From NCBI GenBank assembly GCA_900240875.1, contig OESE01000218.1:124001-188000 (forward strand): a stretch of DNA of 64,000 nt, given 5' to 3'. Within the stretch, counting starts at the first letter, position 1. Every line of letters starts with the position of its first letter. The translations under genes were made by a program, and so were the position numbers. A model generated the notes under the pieces. That model worked only from the letters and a program-made list of their open reading frames with translations, searched no databases and was not told the origin of the DNA. Positions 27,992-37,696 of this stretch are shown one piece after another. The stretch comes from Crithidia expoeki (lineage: Eukaryota; Euglenozoa; Kinetoplastea; Trypanosomatida; Trypanosomatidae).

Positions 27992-30079
27992 TTAGTTTTG
28001 AGCCTCCTGAAGCGTCTGGCACTGCTCCCACTTGGCGCGGCGCACCAGGCCTGCCTCGTAATGCCTCCACCGACCCTGCTCCATCGAGGTACTGTCCTGT
28101 GCACGCAACAGCAACTCATTACGCCGCTGCCGCTCCGCCTCACGCGTCGCCCGCTGCGCCGCCCGCGCCTCCTGCCGCTTCGAATCCAGCTTCTCGCGCA
28201 GCTGCAGCATGCGTGTCGTCTCCCTGTTAGCCCTCTCCGCCTCCATGGCAGCTTTGTGCCGCGCCCGCTGGGTCTGCTTCGACTGCCGTCGCTGCCGCTG
28301 CTGCGCCCGCGCGCTGGCGCACACTTCCTCGAGACGGTCACGTTCGGCCTGGGTACGACTGCGTACTGCGGTCACGTAATTGTGGCGAGCCTCCGTCTCG
28401 GCAACCGCCTCGGCCCGCACCCGCTCGAGTGCCGCCTGCAGCTCCGCAACAGACATGCGGCCGAGTGCGGCGTCCACCTCACCGTCGGCCCAGACGCGGC
28501 GCCGCTCCTCGCCGAGGCGGGCCTGCTGTGCCCGAATGCGTTCCCGCATGATGTGGATTTCATGGATAAGCAACGCCTGCTGTGTCTGCCGCTCCTCCTC
28601 CGCCTCCTGCGCCGTGGCGCGCAGCTCGTCCGATTCCTGTTTCACTTGCGCGGCTAACGTAACTTTTGCGGTAGTCGCCCTCCCCAGTGCAGCCGCGCGG
28701 TCTTGCAGCTGTTGCATGCGCTGTTGCTGCACCGTCTTCTCCAACTGTCGAAGCGTCGCCTCTTCCTCGAGCTTCCGAGTGACTAACTCCGTCTGATACT
28801 TGGCTCGAAGATTTTTGAAACGGCGTCGGCGAACCTCGGCCGCGTGGGCCCGCTGTGCTCGCGCTCGCTCCTCCGTCTCTATTGCGTCAAGGTGGCGCTG
28901 CATTACCCCCATCTCCCGTTGGCGCTCCTCCTCCTCTTCCTGGGACTGCCGCCACAGTTCATAGGCCGTCGCGTCGTGTGCCGCCACCTCCAGCTCCGTC
29001 AGTGCCTGCTCGGCGTGGGCGCGCTCGCGATCTCGCATGCAGGCCTCGCGGCGCAGCGCGGCCGTCGTCATCGGCACGTCACGGGAGGCGTTCAGCATGC
29101 TACGCAGCTGCGAGGACGTCGGCCGCGGTGTTGCAACTGGGGACAGGTCGGTGTTCGAGGATACTGCCCTCGCTGCAGACTTCATCGTGGCGGACGCTGA
29201 AGAAATGGCGCTAGCAGCGGCTACCACGGCGTCGCGCGAGCTCGTCGTCGTAGCACGTGAGGCACCCCGCTGGTGAAAGGCGAAACCAGTTGGCTTTGTT
29301 GGCCCCTTCGTTGCCCTCACACGCGAGGGCAGCGGAGCGTCCTTGATGCGCGGCAGCCGCGGCTCCGGCACTGTTAGAGCCATTTCGCGCACCTCGTACG
29401 GGGGCAGGTGTGGCCGCGTCGAGGTGTGCAGCTGCGGTGGTCGGATCTCCTTTTTTGTGGTGGTGGTCATGTGAGCAGCTTTTCCTGACGTCGCTGCTGA
29501 GGAAGCCGCAGAGTCGTCAGGCAGGGTGTCGGGTGAAGACCCAGTGGGGCTCGAGAGGTACTTTCGCAGCCACCCAGCTACATCGCCTGCAGCGTCCTTC
29601 GCGGCAGCAGCGAGAGGGGCCATGACCTGCTCTCTAATGAACACGTCGTCATAGGTGTTGCGCCACAGTGGGACTGAGAACTGGTTGAGCAGGCTGGTGG
29701 TGAGAAGGTACTGCACGTACTCGCAGAGCCGCGGCTGCGGCATGCATCCGTCAAGGAAGCTACAGACGGTCCCTTCACCCAACGGTCGATACTGGAAGAC
29801 GAAAATGTACGCAACGAGGTACATTATGGGCTTGTGACTACGATTGCGTTTAAAACAGTTACAGTAACCCTGGAAGGCGCCGTCGCACAACACGGCGAAA
29901 CGTGACAGGTCAAAGGCGGCATGGCGGACGAGTTTTACCTCGGTTGGGGTCAGCTGCGTGTACCGACGGAGTTGGTGTTCTACTACTGCATCCACTGCAA
30001 CGGCGGACTCTCCCTCGACTTTTCTGCAGGCTGCCTCCGCCGCGCAGATGAGAACCTCCCAGACCTCTTTTGTATTCAT
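27992..30079 (-). CDS. coiled-coil protein, possibly CFAP99-like flagellar protein (695 aa)
   Basis: Residues 1-160 form a globular helical domain (FAVLCDGAFQGYCNCF, MYLVAYIFVFQYRPLG, LLNQFSVPLWRNTYDD). Its pattern of a helical head with a conserved Trp and Tyr-Asp before a basic tail recalls CFAP99, an axonemal protein. This is a judgement from general resemblance only. Residues 165-330 are low complexity. Residues 340-690 are a long, highly charged Arg/Glu/Gln/Ala-rich coiled coil typical of microtubule- or axoneme-associated proteins. No membrane segment. The ATG at 30,079 is preceded by pyrimidine-rich sequence on the minus strand. The GC content of this gene is among the highest in the window (73% in a 60-base sample). 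A generic flagellar or basal-body coiled-coil protein is the alternative. Confidence 0.75.
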   Translation of the reverse strand: MNTKEVWEVLICAAEAACRKVEGESAVAVDAVVEHQLRRYTQLTPTEVKLVRHAAFDLSRFAVLCDGAFQGYCNCFKRNRSHKPIMYLVAYIFVFQYRPLGEGTVCSFLDGCMPQPRLCEYVQYLLTTSLLNQFSVPLWRNTYDDVFIREQVMAPLAAAAKDAAGDVAGWLRKYLSSPTGSSPDTLPDDSAASSAATSGKAAHMTTTTKKEIRPPQLHTSTRPHLPPYEVREMALTVPEPRLPRIKDAPLPSRVRATKGPTKPTGFAFHQRGASRATTTSSRDAVVAAASAISSASATMKSAARAVSSNTDLSPVATPRPTSSQLRSMLNASRDVPMTTAALRREACMRDRERAHAEQALTELEVAAHDATAYELWRQSQEEEEERQREMGVMQRHLDAIETEERARAQRAHAAEVRRRRFKNLRAKYQTELVTRKLEEEATLRQLEKTVQQQRMQQLQDRAAALGRATTAKVTLAAQVKQESDELRATAQEAEEERQTQQALLIHEIHIMRERIRAQQARLGEERRRVWADGEVDAALGRMSVAELQAALERVRAEAVAETEARHNYVTAVRSRTQAERDRLEEVCASARAQQRQRRQSKQTQRARHKAAMEAERANRETTRMLQLREKLDSKRQEARAAQRATREAERQRRNELLLRAQDSTSMEQGRWRHYEAGLVRRAKWEQCQTLQEAQN

Positions 30080-30745
30080 GTGAAAGTGCTTGTGTATGTA
30101 CGTGTGTGTGCGTCGTGTTCTTTTCCGCTGATTAAAACAAAAAACCGTACTTGCTTTAATAAGGAGGCTACTACGCTAGTGAGGGTAGAAAAAGGAAAGG
30201 AGGACAAGCAAGGAGTATAGTAGCGTTAGAACTGAATGCCACATATGGTACTCCCTGCGTACGGCCCTAAAAACAGCGGAGTGCTTGAAAGTGCATGTCT
30301 TTTTGAGCAAAGGAGCAACAGAAAGGGCCTCCCTATCCCTAAGCACTTGCATCAAAACGACGTTGTGCTCATGGGCGCGCGGTGAAGCCGCCGCTGAAGC
30401 ATTGCATGGGAAAAATCCCCCGCGCGTCCCTGAAACACTTCCCTAAACTGTGTGCACAGCCCTTTTTTTAGTGGAAACACACCCCTGAGCAGATGCACAA
30501 CACCCGATTGCTGTATGTATTGTAGGCATGTAACTAAAGCCCACACTAACGTCAACTTGATGGAATAAAAACCTCCACAGCGACCTAAGTGAGGTAAGAG
30601 GAAGTCAGAGGCGCTGCGAAGGGACGAAGAAGGTGAAGATGTGCGAAATGCACCTCTTCTTCGGAGGTGCGCACGAGATATGCACACGAAACCGATTCGT
30701 TGAACAACTTGCGAAGGAGACTATGTCACACACACACACGCGAAC

Positions 30746-30776
<31 letters not shown>

Positions 30777-31066
30777 CACACAGCGTCAACAGAAGCGCAA
30801 AAGAAAAAAAACGCGAAGCCCCGAAACGGTCTTTTACAACCTTGTGAACCCTCCACGAGTGACTCGTTAGCATGTCCGCACTAACTCGCGAAGGCAAGCA
30901 CATCCAAATACGTAACAGCAAATGAAAACAGAAAAAGAAGTAATAAAGAAAGGTGTGATAGCTTAGAGGATCATCAACTACAAAATACCGGGACGGAAGA
31001 GTTCGCGCACTGTCGATCTGGGAACGCCAGGCAACAAAGAGAAAAAAAATAAGTTCACGGGTGCAC
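30080..31066 (-). other. intergenic spacer with CA microsatellite
   Basis: About 1 kb with no supported gene. A (CA)n repeat with interruptions lies at 30,727-30,782. Confidence 0.55.
30750..30772. repeat. (CA)n microsatellite
   Basis: Eleven or more CA units inside a longer interrupted CA-rich stretch (30,727-30,782). Confidence 0.9.
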
Positions 31067-31984
31067 TTACTTGGCCACACCGTGATCGATCTTCAGGTCC
31101 TTCACGTTGAGGTAGAGGGAATCACTATCGAGGTAAAAGCGGCCCTGGCCATGCTCGCGCAGACTCTTCGCAATGGCGCGCGACGCCTCCAGCCCACGCA
31201 ACTCAATAAACGCCGGGTTGCGCTTTACAGCATTGCCAACGAGGATGGCAGCCTCCGCCTCACCCTTTGCCAGGAGGATTGCGGCCTGCTTCTCCTGCTC
31301 CGCTTGCTCCACGCGGAACTTGGCCCGTTCGGCCATCTGCTGCGCCACCTGCTTCGCCTCCACAGCGTTCGTGTATTCCTTGCCGAAGCTCATCTGCGTA
31401 ATGGAAACATCGGTGATGTCGATGTTGAAACGCTTCGCCCGCTCAGCCAGCATGACGCCGATGCGGTGGCTCACCTCAGGGCGCTTGATTAGGAGGTCCG
31501 ACGCGTTGAACTGCGCGATAACGGCGCGAATAATCTCGTTAATTAGAGACGGCAACACTGTCTCCGCGTAGTTCACGCCGATATGACGGTAGATATGGTG
31601 CAGGTTGTCTACACTTGGTTGATACAGCACACGCACCGCCATGTTCACTGTCTGCAGGTCTCGGCTGCCACTCGCGGTGGGCACTTCGATCGGCTTGTTG
31701 CGGACGTCAAAGATTACCGGTGTCTCGAGGAACGGGATGGCGAAGTTGGCGCCCTCGCCGTAGGTGCGGTTGTACAACCCGGTGATGCAGTTGAACTTTA
31801 CGGCGCGGAAGCCACCAGGGACGAAGTAGACGGACTTGTAGAGAGCGCAGATGGAGACGCCTCCGAGGCCGATGAGGGCCGACATGCCGATGACATTCCC
31901 AAGGCCGCCGTACGCGTTCAGCTTCTTGCGTGCCTCAGCCGCCATCCGGGAGAAGTCTGGCCGCGGGGGCACCTTCGGTGGCAT
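31067..31984 (-). CDS. PHB2: prohibitin-2 (305 aa)
   Basis: Inner-mitochondrial-membrane scaffold protein that forms ring complexes with prohibitin-1 and supports cristae, respiratory complexes and m-AAA protease. Start at 31,984 gives MPPKVPPRPDFSRMAAEARK. A hydrophobic anchor follows at about residues 28-50. The SPFH/PHB domain then contains GANFAIPFLETPVIFDVR, LYQPSVDNL and SLINEIIRAVIAQFNASDL. A coiled coil comes near the end (EQEKQAAILLAKGEAEAA). The N-terminal residues and length (about 300) fit PHB2 rather than the shorter PHB1. The open frame extends 73 codons upstream to a non-ATG start and is not used. The T-rich stretch just before the ATG is the probable splice tract. Confidence 0.94.
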   Translation of the reverse strand: MPPKVPPRPDFSRMAAEARKKLNAYGGLGNVIGMSALIGLGGVSICALYKSVYFVPGGFRAVKFNCITGLYNRTYGEGANFAIPFLETPVIFDVRNKPIEVPTASGSRDLQTVNMAVRVLYQPSVDNLHHIYRHIGVNYAETVLPSLINEIIRAVIAQFNASDLLIKRPEVSHRIGVMLAERAKRFNIDITDVSITQMSFGKEYTNAVEAKQVAQQMAERAKFRVEQAEQEKQAAILLAKGEAEAAILVGNAVKRNPAFIELRGLEASRAIAKSLREHGQGRFYLDSDSLYLNVKDLKIDHGVAK

Positions 31985-32665
31985 TTTTTTTTTCTTCTTC
32001 ACTCTAGTAAAGCAGACTGCACACTCAGATGCACGCAAGGGTGAAAACAAGATTGGAGTATAGAAAACAGGTTGGCTTTCTTGTTTAAAACAACTGTGCC
32101 GGACTCTATAAGTTACTTCGGTGGAAGAAGGCAAAAAAGACAGCGAATTAAAAAAAGGGGTACATAGAATGCGAGTCGCATCGAAAGATAGACTCACAGT
32201 CAACTGCGATTAACGTGTCAGCTTACGGTTGGTAAGAGTCAGCCATACCTTACCACGGACGTCGCTCTCAACTTGTGTTCTGCCTCGAAGACATACTGAG
32301 CGTTAGCTTAAGGGCAAACAACAGCAAATATGAAAAATAAAACTTAAGTCGTTTGTGTCATTCATGAATGAAGTTGTAGTTGACGCGCAAAGAGTACATC
32401 AATCAAAACAGCAGTCGCCACTAAGGGGATAAAAGGAAACGAAAAGCAAGCGAACAAATAAAAAAGACAGCAGCTGCAAAGTCAACCGGTTTCTCCGCGA
32501 GCGAAACAAAAGGTGCGTAAGTGCAAAGCAGGCGCACGCGTGTCGAGACTGTAATAAGAAAAAAGGAATTTGAGATAAAACTCTAAAAATAATCAAAGTC
32601 CAGCAGTGACCTCGACTAAGGCCCCGCGTTGTGTGTGCGTGCGCGCCAACACTTGTGTCAGTTTC
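31985..32665 (-). other. intergenic spacer
   Basis: AT-rich spacer, no gene supported. Confidence 0.55.
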
Positions 32666-34414
32666 TCACACCGCCACCAGCGGCGGGTTTGCCAACCTCC
32701 GCACTTGCGTTTGCAGCGTGCTGAATCCAAGATCGATCCCGAGGTCGACAAAGCGGTGGCGTCCACAAAAAATGACAGTCGCGATAATCAACTTGCTGAA
32801 AGTACCTGTGAAGCCAACGAAAGAGACACTTGCTTTGTCAAAAGTAAGGGACAGCCCACAACCGGCATACGCGCTGACCACCTCGAAAAACGTCCGAGTC
32901 ATAATGTCAAACCGTGTGTTCATGACGCTGGCCCGCAAGCCTTGCTCCTCCGCAAAGAGAATTAGCACCATCGCCATAAAGAGCCAAAACAGACGCGACG
33001 TGAGCAGCCGTACAATGGAGGTGCGGAACATCTCCTTCCACTTCCGATAGGTTCGGTCCGTCGATATGGGGAGGGCGGGCAGAAACATGGCTAGTATTGT
33101 CACGGCGATGTGCGCGTGGCTGTACTCCAGTAGCGGTAGAAACGACGCTGCGGCGAAGCGGACAGCGCCCGCCTGGCAGAGCGACAGGTAAATCTTGTAG
33201 GGCCAGCGGTAGGCGTGCAGCAGTTTGTCCCATTGCTCACACCAGAACGGCACCGCCTGCATCACCGTCAGCGCGCACCACGCCACGCCGAGAAAACCTG
33301 TTTCGCTCGGCTGGAATAGGAACGGGTGGAAAGTTTCGGGTTCGGTGGACGTCAGCACCTCTTGAAAGGCAGCATCTATCTCACTCAGCTGGGTAAGAAA
33401 AGGCTTGGAGAGGGTGTGGTGGTGTCCTGTCTGCAAGAGTCCAACGTGGTCCTCATCCTCCTCTGCCTCACTCGCTTCCTCTGCGGTGCTGTCGCTGTCA
33501 CTGTTGTTGTTGTTGTAGTGGCGGTGGCGGACCAAACGGGAGCGACAAAGCTTCAAGCATCGCACGAGTGTATGTGCTACACGACGCACTAACCGCAGCA
33601 CCACCCACTCGCTCCACATAAAGCTGCGCAGCGCCACGGGGAATGCCGTAAAGCCGAGGGCGCAAGTTAGTGTCACGAGTCCGGTCACGGCGACGTCCCC
33701 AGCATACGCCTCCATCGGAAGAAAGATGGAGCTGTGAAACGACGCGAGGGACATGCAGAAGACGTCGAAAGCTGAGAGACGGGAAGCGTTGCAGAAGAAA
33801 AGAACGACCATGATAACGCCGTTTACCACGAGAAGGTAGACAAACGGCGTGACAGCGCTCACGAGAGCCGTGTAATAGAGCCGACACGCCTCCCTGCGCT
33901 TCTTGGCGCGCAGCTGTGCTTCCAGTGGCGTGTCCCTCACCTCAGGCACAAACACATCCCGCACGCGGTGGAGCATAAAGAGACGCAGCAGTGGCTGAAA
34001 GCTACTCGTGACGACAACGCCGCCCGTTAGCAGCAACAGGTGTCGGAAGAGCGTGCTGCGGGTAGACCAGACCCCCACATCCACCGTCTGCAGTCCGCAG
34101 TTGCACACAGAAGAGGTCGCAATGAAGACAGCATCCACCACAGAGAGTTTTGACTCGAGGAGCACCAGCCCCACCGCGCCGAACAAAATGCATAGGCCAA
34201 TGTATGTCACGTGGCAGAGGAGGTACCAGCGCTTGAAGAAATCTAGCAGCATAATGCGCTGGCTTTGGTCTGGTGTCAGGGGGAGTTCGATGGGGGCTTC
34301 GAAGAGGAGCTGCGAGCTGCGCGGGGCGTGGTAGCACGGCAGACCGTGCGGCTCCATGGGGTGCGGGTCACGCAGCGTACCCACACCTTCAAGAGGTGCC
34401 ATCAACGAAGTCAT
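32666..34414 (-). CDS. Trk/HKT-family cation transporter (582 aa)
   Basis: Members carry K+ or Na+ through four pore loops in one chain. Hydrophobic segments and re-entrant loops are visible. Loop 1 holds TSSVCNCGLQTVD with filter Gly107. Loop 2 is MSLASFHSSIFLPME. Loop 3 is QAGAVRFAAASFLP, which aligns without gaps with fungal Trk through a shared Gln, Arg and a Pro-Ile 31 residues on. Loop 4 is FEVVSAYAGCGLSL with Gly520, followed by the family end motif IFCGRHR. An Asn/Ser/acid-rich cytosolic insert lies at residues 300-325. By alignment, two of the four filter glycines are replaced (Ile230 and Ala422), which may change selectivity or conductance. The N-terminal 50 residues are cytosolic. 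It lies next to prohibitin, as in Leishmania chromosome 35 from memory. Location is probably the plasma membrane. Confidence 0.85.
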   Translation of the reverse strand: MTSLMAPLEGVGTLRDPHPMEPHGLPCYHAPRSSQLLFEAPIELPLTPDQSQRIMLLDFFKRWYLLCHVTYIGLCILFGAVGLVLLESKLSVVDAVFIATSSVCNCGLQTVDVGVWSTRSTLFRHLLLLTGGVVVTSSFQPLLRLFMLHRVRDVFVPEVRDTPLEAQLRAKKRREACRLYYTALVSAVTPFVYLLVVNGVIMVVLFFCNASRLSAFDVFCMSLASFHSSIFLPMEAYAGDVAVTGLVTLTCALGFTAFPVALRSFMWSEWVVLRLVRRVAHTLVRCLKLCRSRLVRHRHYNNNNSDSDSTAEEASEAEEDEDHVGLLQTGHHHTLSKPFLTQLSEIDAAFQEVLTSTEPETFHPFLFQPSETGFLGVAWCALTVMQAVPFWCEQWDKLLHAYRWPYKIYLSLCQAGAVRFAAASFLPLLEYSHAHIAVTILAMFLPALPISTDRTYRKWKEMFRTSIVRLLTSRLFWLFMAMVLILFAEEQGLRASVMNTRFDIMTRTFFEVVSAYAGCGLSLTFDKASVSFVGFTGTFSKLIIATVIFCGRHRFVDLGIDLGFSTLQTQVRRLANPPLVAV

Positions 34415-35347
34415 ATAACGTCCTGGAGAGAAAAAGACGTAGAAACGATCAGGGGAATATCTGGCAAAGTAAATAACCGAGTTTTTATATTTTCAGTGTG
34501 AGTGAACGGAGCCGTGAAGGAGAAAGTGCCTGTCCAATGGAGGGCAATGGTGGGGCTACAAAGGCGAATAGTTTTTCGTAGCAAATCTGTTTGTATGCAA
34601 ATATATGTGCACGCTATGCCTTCACTCCTTGCTGACCATTTAGAGCGCGCTAACTGGGGAAAAAAAAGTGGACTGAGGTATCAAGGTACGCGCCACAGGA
34701 AGCAGTGAATTTTGCGAATGGCTAACCCCAAAACTGAAACTATGAAATGTAACTCTTTGAAGACCAGCAAGGCTTCACTTGCGAAAACACAGAATACGCT
34801 CTCGCATCTCTCAAGACGTGAAGCGTTCGCTGAAAAACGGGGGAGAGATAATTGAGCAGTTACGAAACGGTAAAACAAACGATAACTCTCAAGCAAAACA
34901 CCAGTCCTTCTTCTGAATAACGTTCTACACGTGTTCGCCTTTCTTTTCTTTGTTGTTTGCGCACGGTGCAAGTGAGGCCATCGCGGAACCAAGGAATTCA
35001 AAATTTAACACGATACAAAGAGAAATACGGAAGCGAACATACGAGATTGAAATACGCGAATTCATAGTGTCCGCAGACGAGAGAGCTTCGGAAAGGAAAA
35101 ATGAAGGGGTTTTGAGAGAATCCAAAAAAGGAAAGAGTTGAAAAACACAATCCAGTTGGCAGTGTACATCTAGATGCCAAAGTTATTTTTATCGATGAAC
35201 AGCTGCCTTTTTACTATTAAACCAAATGCTCCAAAAGTCTATAGTGTTACTCACAGCACACAAAAGAGTGCGTGCATAAAACAAGGTTAAAGAAGGGAAT
35301 TGTAAGGAATAAGACTGAAGCCTGTTTCGAAATGCGCATAATTGTGA
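34415..35347 (-). other. intergenic spacer
   Basis: Roughly 930 bases of AT-rich sequence. Short open frames on both strands show no codon bias. Nothing supported. Confidence 0.55.
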
Positions 35348-36202
35348 TCAATGTTTAGAAGTCGGAAGCGCACATGCCGAACGCTCGAGCAGCACTCCGT
35401 AGTGTGCGCACAGCGACGGCACCCGGTAGGCATCCCCGCACACACGACTCTCGAGCGTCACGCCGCGGTGTGACGCCGTCGATGCCGCGCGTGACACACC
35501 GTCCGTGCACCGCATCTTGAGAATTTGATGTCGCGTGCGTCGCTGCGCCGCCAGCATGCCGTCCTCCACGTGACGCACCTGCGCCGCCGCTCGCTGCTGC
35601 TCCGCTGCGTGTTTGCGCTGCAGTGCGGTCAGGCTGAACTGATCCTTCTCAACCGCTGCTTCCTCCTTCGCGAAAAGGCTAGCGGCCTGCCTATTGACAT
35701 GGCGGTCAAGGGTGGCCTTACGCTCGATGAAGGAGACGCGGACATGTTCTTGCTCGGCGCGAGCGGCCTCGCGGCGGCTTCGCGCAGCGGCTGCAAAACT
35801 GCCCTGCAGAATAAAGCGCGCCTCTTGCTCACGAAGCACGAGGGCATCCCACGGAATGTTTAACGGGGTGGCATTCAGCTTATCCTTTTCCGTCGCAAAA
35901 TAGCGCGCCAGGGCCGCCTTGCTGCGCTGACACCGCACGCTCTGTGACTCCAGAAGACGCTGGAAGTGTGCCTGCTCCTCCTCAAGGGCTTTCGCTTGCT
36001 CTTGAACCCGGGCCTGTGCCTTGGCCCGTTGCAACGCGTTCCATTGTCTTGCCGCGTCCTTCGCGAGGGACTCTAGCGCGCTGGCGACTTCGATCTTGCG
36101 ACGCAGCTTGTGGCGCTGCACCGTCTCCTCCGCAGTAGCGAAGTCGCCCACGGTGGTTAGCCGCCGCACCTTCTGACGCACACTGCCGCCGTCTTGCCAC
36201 AT
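35348..36202 (-). CDS. coiled-coil protein of unknown function (284 aa)
   Basis: No family recognised. It is almost entirely helical and charged (Ala, Arg, Glu, Gln) from residue 20 to about 225, a typical coiled coil broken near residue 115 by a Pro-containing NIPWDALVLREQEARF segment. The last 55 residues are non-helical and rich in Ser and Cys. No membrane segment. Composition resembles the coiled-coil gene at 27,992-30,079, so a cytoskeletal or flagellar role is possible but not shown. The start ATG at 36,202 follows a pyrimidine-rich stretch on the coding strand. Confidence 0.75.
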   Translation of the reverse strand: MWQDGGSVRQKVRRLTTVGDFATAEETVQRHKLRRKIEVASALESLAKDAARQWNALQRAKAQARVQEQAKALEEEQAHFQRLLESQSVRCQRSKAALARYFATEKDKLNATPLNIPWDALVLREQEARFILQGSFAAAARSRREAARAEQEHVRVSFIERKATLDRHVNRQAASLFAKEEAAVEKDQFSLTALQRKHAAEQQRAAAQVRHVEDGMLAAQRRTRHQILKMRCTDGVSRAASTASHRGVTLESRVCGDAYRVPSLCAHYGVLLERSACALPTSKH

Positions 36203-36690
36203 TACCTGTTAAAAAAGAAGTTACAACTCTTTATATGTTTCTATATACGCCTTTTAATTCAAAAGGTTCGAATGACCAAAGTCAGATGGCGAGGCAAAGA
36301 GACGAAAAAGACATCAGAAAATACTGTACGCTCTGCAATGTTGCAACGGGGAAAAACAGGTATGCAATTGGTGCAGAAGAGAAGAGGGGAGGGGAAGAAA
36401 GCGTGGAACAAAGAGGCAGGTTAGAAGTGCACCCACCTAACCAGGTGGACAAGGAAAAGAAAAATCTATAGTAAACAGAGCAGGGGGTCGCCTGACGCCT
36501 CCCCCTTTCAATTTCGTTACCACACTCATGAGCTGGTATTTTTTTTTTTAATCCCCTGCCCTCTTAAAAAACGCGTTGAAATGGGAAAAAGAAGGGGGCG
36601 ATTAATCAAATACGTGGAGTCTTGAGCACTTTAGAATTGTGCAAACACCCCTAAAAAGTGTGTGGACAGCGGTGACTCTTGTACACACAA

Positions 36691-36728
<38 letters not shown>

Positions 36729-37087
36729 CTTTTAAACCTGCTAACTACACAAATACCCAAGACGAAAAGCTCATAAATGGTGAAGAAGTGGCGTGAGACT
36801 ACTACTATCGTAAAAAGACACAGTGGCCAGACGAGTGCGTTCGCCGTGATCCACAGACTGCTGCGAGGGACTGTTGATCACAAATGACACCACCAAGCGT
36901 AAAAGGAAAAAACCACAAAAGGAGAGGAAAGGATGGATCCACGCCGCCTACCTGCTACACATTAATCCTTAAAAGTGATGGCATAAGTGGGTTTCCATTG
37001 TTTACCTGAGCTTTAGCAAACTTGCTGAATTGTAGTATTCTACTGTTTTTCTTTTTTCTTAAAGAACAACAAAACTACTTCAAATGC
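36203..37087 (-). other. intergenic spacer with AC/AT microsatellite
   Basis: AT-rich spacer. A (CA)n-(TA)n compound repeat lies at about 36,690-36,728. No gene supported. Confidence 0.55.
36690..36728. repeat. compound (AC)n(AT)n microsatellite
   Basis: AC units pass directly into AT units at about 36,712. Confidence 0.9.
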
Positions 37088-37696
37088 TTAGTACTCCACC
37101 TCCTGGCCAGCAAAGAAGCCCCACTTCTCCTCCCACTCGTCGGCCACCATCATCACATACGGACCAAAATAGGCGACGTTGTCGACGGGGTGCACCCAAC
37201 GATCCTTCGGCTCATAGATGTACTTGTCCTTCAGCACACGCGCACGCATCACACGACGGTCGCCGTGCGTGATCTTGTCCTTCGGGGCGCGCGTGCGGGC
37301 GGCGCGGTTCCACCAGCCGTGCGCATTGATGAGGTCATCCTGCAAGCAGCCCCATTTGTGGAACTGCAGACCTTCGTAGAAGCACATCATCTTGCTGGCG
37401 TACCACTTACCGTAGAAGCCTAAGTCACGTGGGTCACTCTGCATGATCTTCTCCCATGGATACTCCATCTTGTAGGGGTGGGCGTGGTCGGTGACGGGGA
37501 GGGCGAGAAGGGCGCGGTAGTCGACCTTGTTCGCCTTGATCGCCTTCTGCAGGCGGAGCGCGCGCTCCACCTTGTGGGCGTTCTGGACGGAGAGAAACTC
37601 GCGGTACATATTGGGGTAGAAGAAGTGACCGATGTAGTAGCGGAAACCGGCCCAGATACCCTGCGCCATGAAGTTGGGAGAGGTTGATTTCATCAT
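37088..37696 (-). CDS. kinetoplastid-type protein, probably mitochondrial complex subunit (202 aa)
   Basis: I do not recognise the family by name. The protein is rich in Trp, Tyr and Met with many basic residues. It has one weakly hydrophobic aromatic segment near residues 14-29 (IWAGFRYYIGHFFYPN) and no classical signal peptide. Blocks such as YPWEKIMQSDPRDLGFYGKW and WGCLQDDLINAHGWWNR are the kind of compact conserved segments seen in accessory subunits of respiratory complexes or the mitoribosome. This is inferred from composition. The start is one of two consecutive ATGs (37,696 or 37,693). High coding GC and a clean frame support a real gene. Confidence 0.75.
   Translation of the reverse strand: MMKSTSPNFMAQGIWAGFRYYIGHFFYPNMYREFLSVQNAHKVERALRLQKAIKANKVDYRALLALPVTDHAHPYKMEYPWEKIMQSDPRDLGFYGKWYASKMMCFYEGLQFHKWGCLQDDLINAHGWWNRAARTRAPKDKITHGDRRVMRARVLKDKYIYEPKDRWVHPVDNVAYFGPYVMMVADEWEEKWGFFAGQEVEY

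Noticed and set aside
36262-36280. GGTTCGAAT motif resembling a tRNA B box
   Set aside because: The flanking bases do not form a T-arm stem and no A box or cloverleaf can be drawn.
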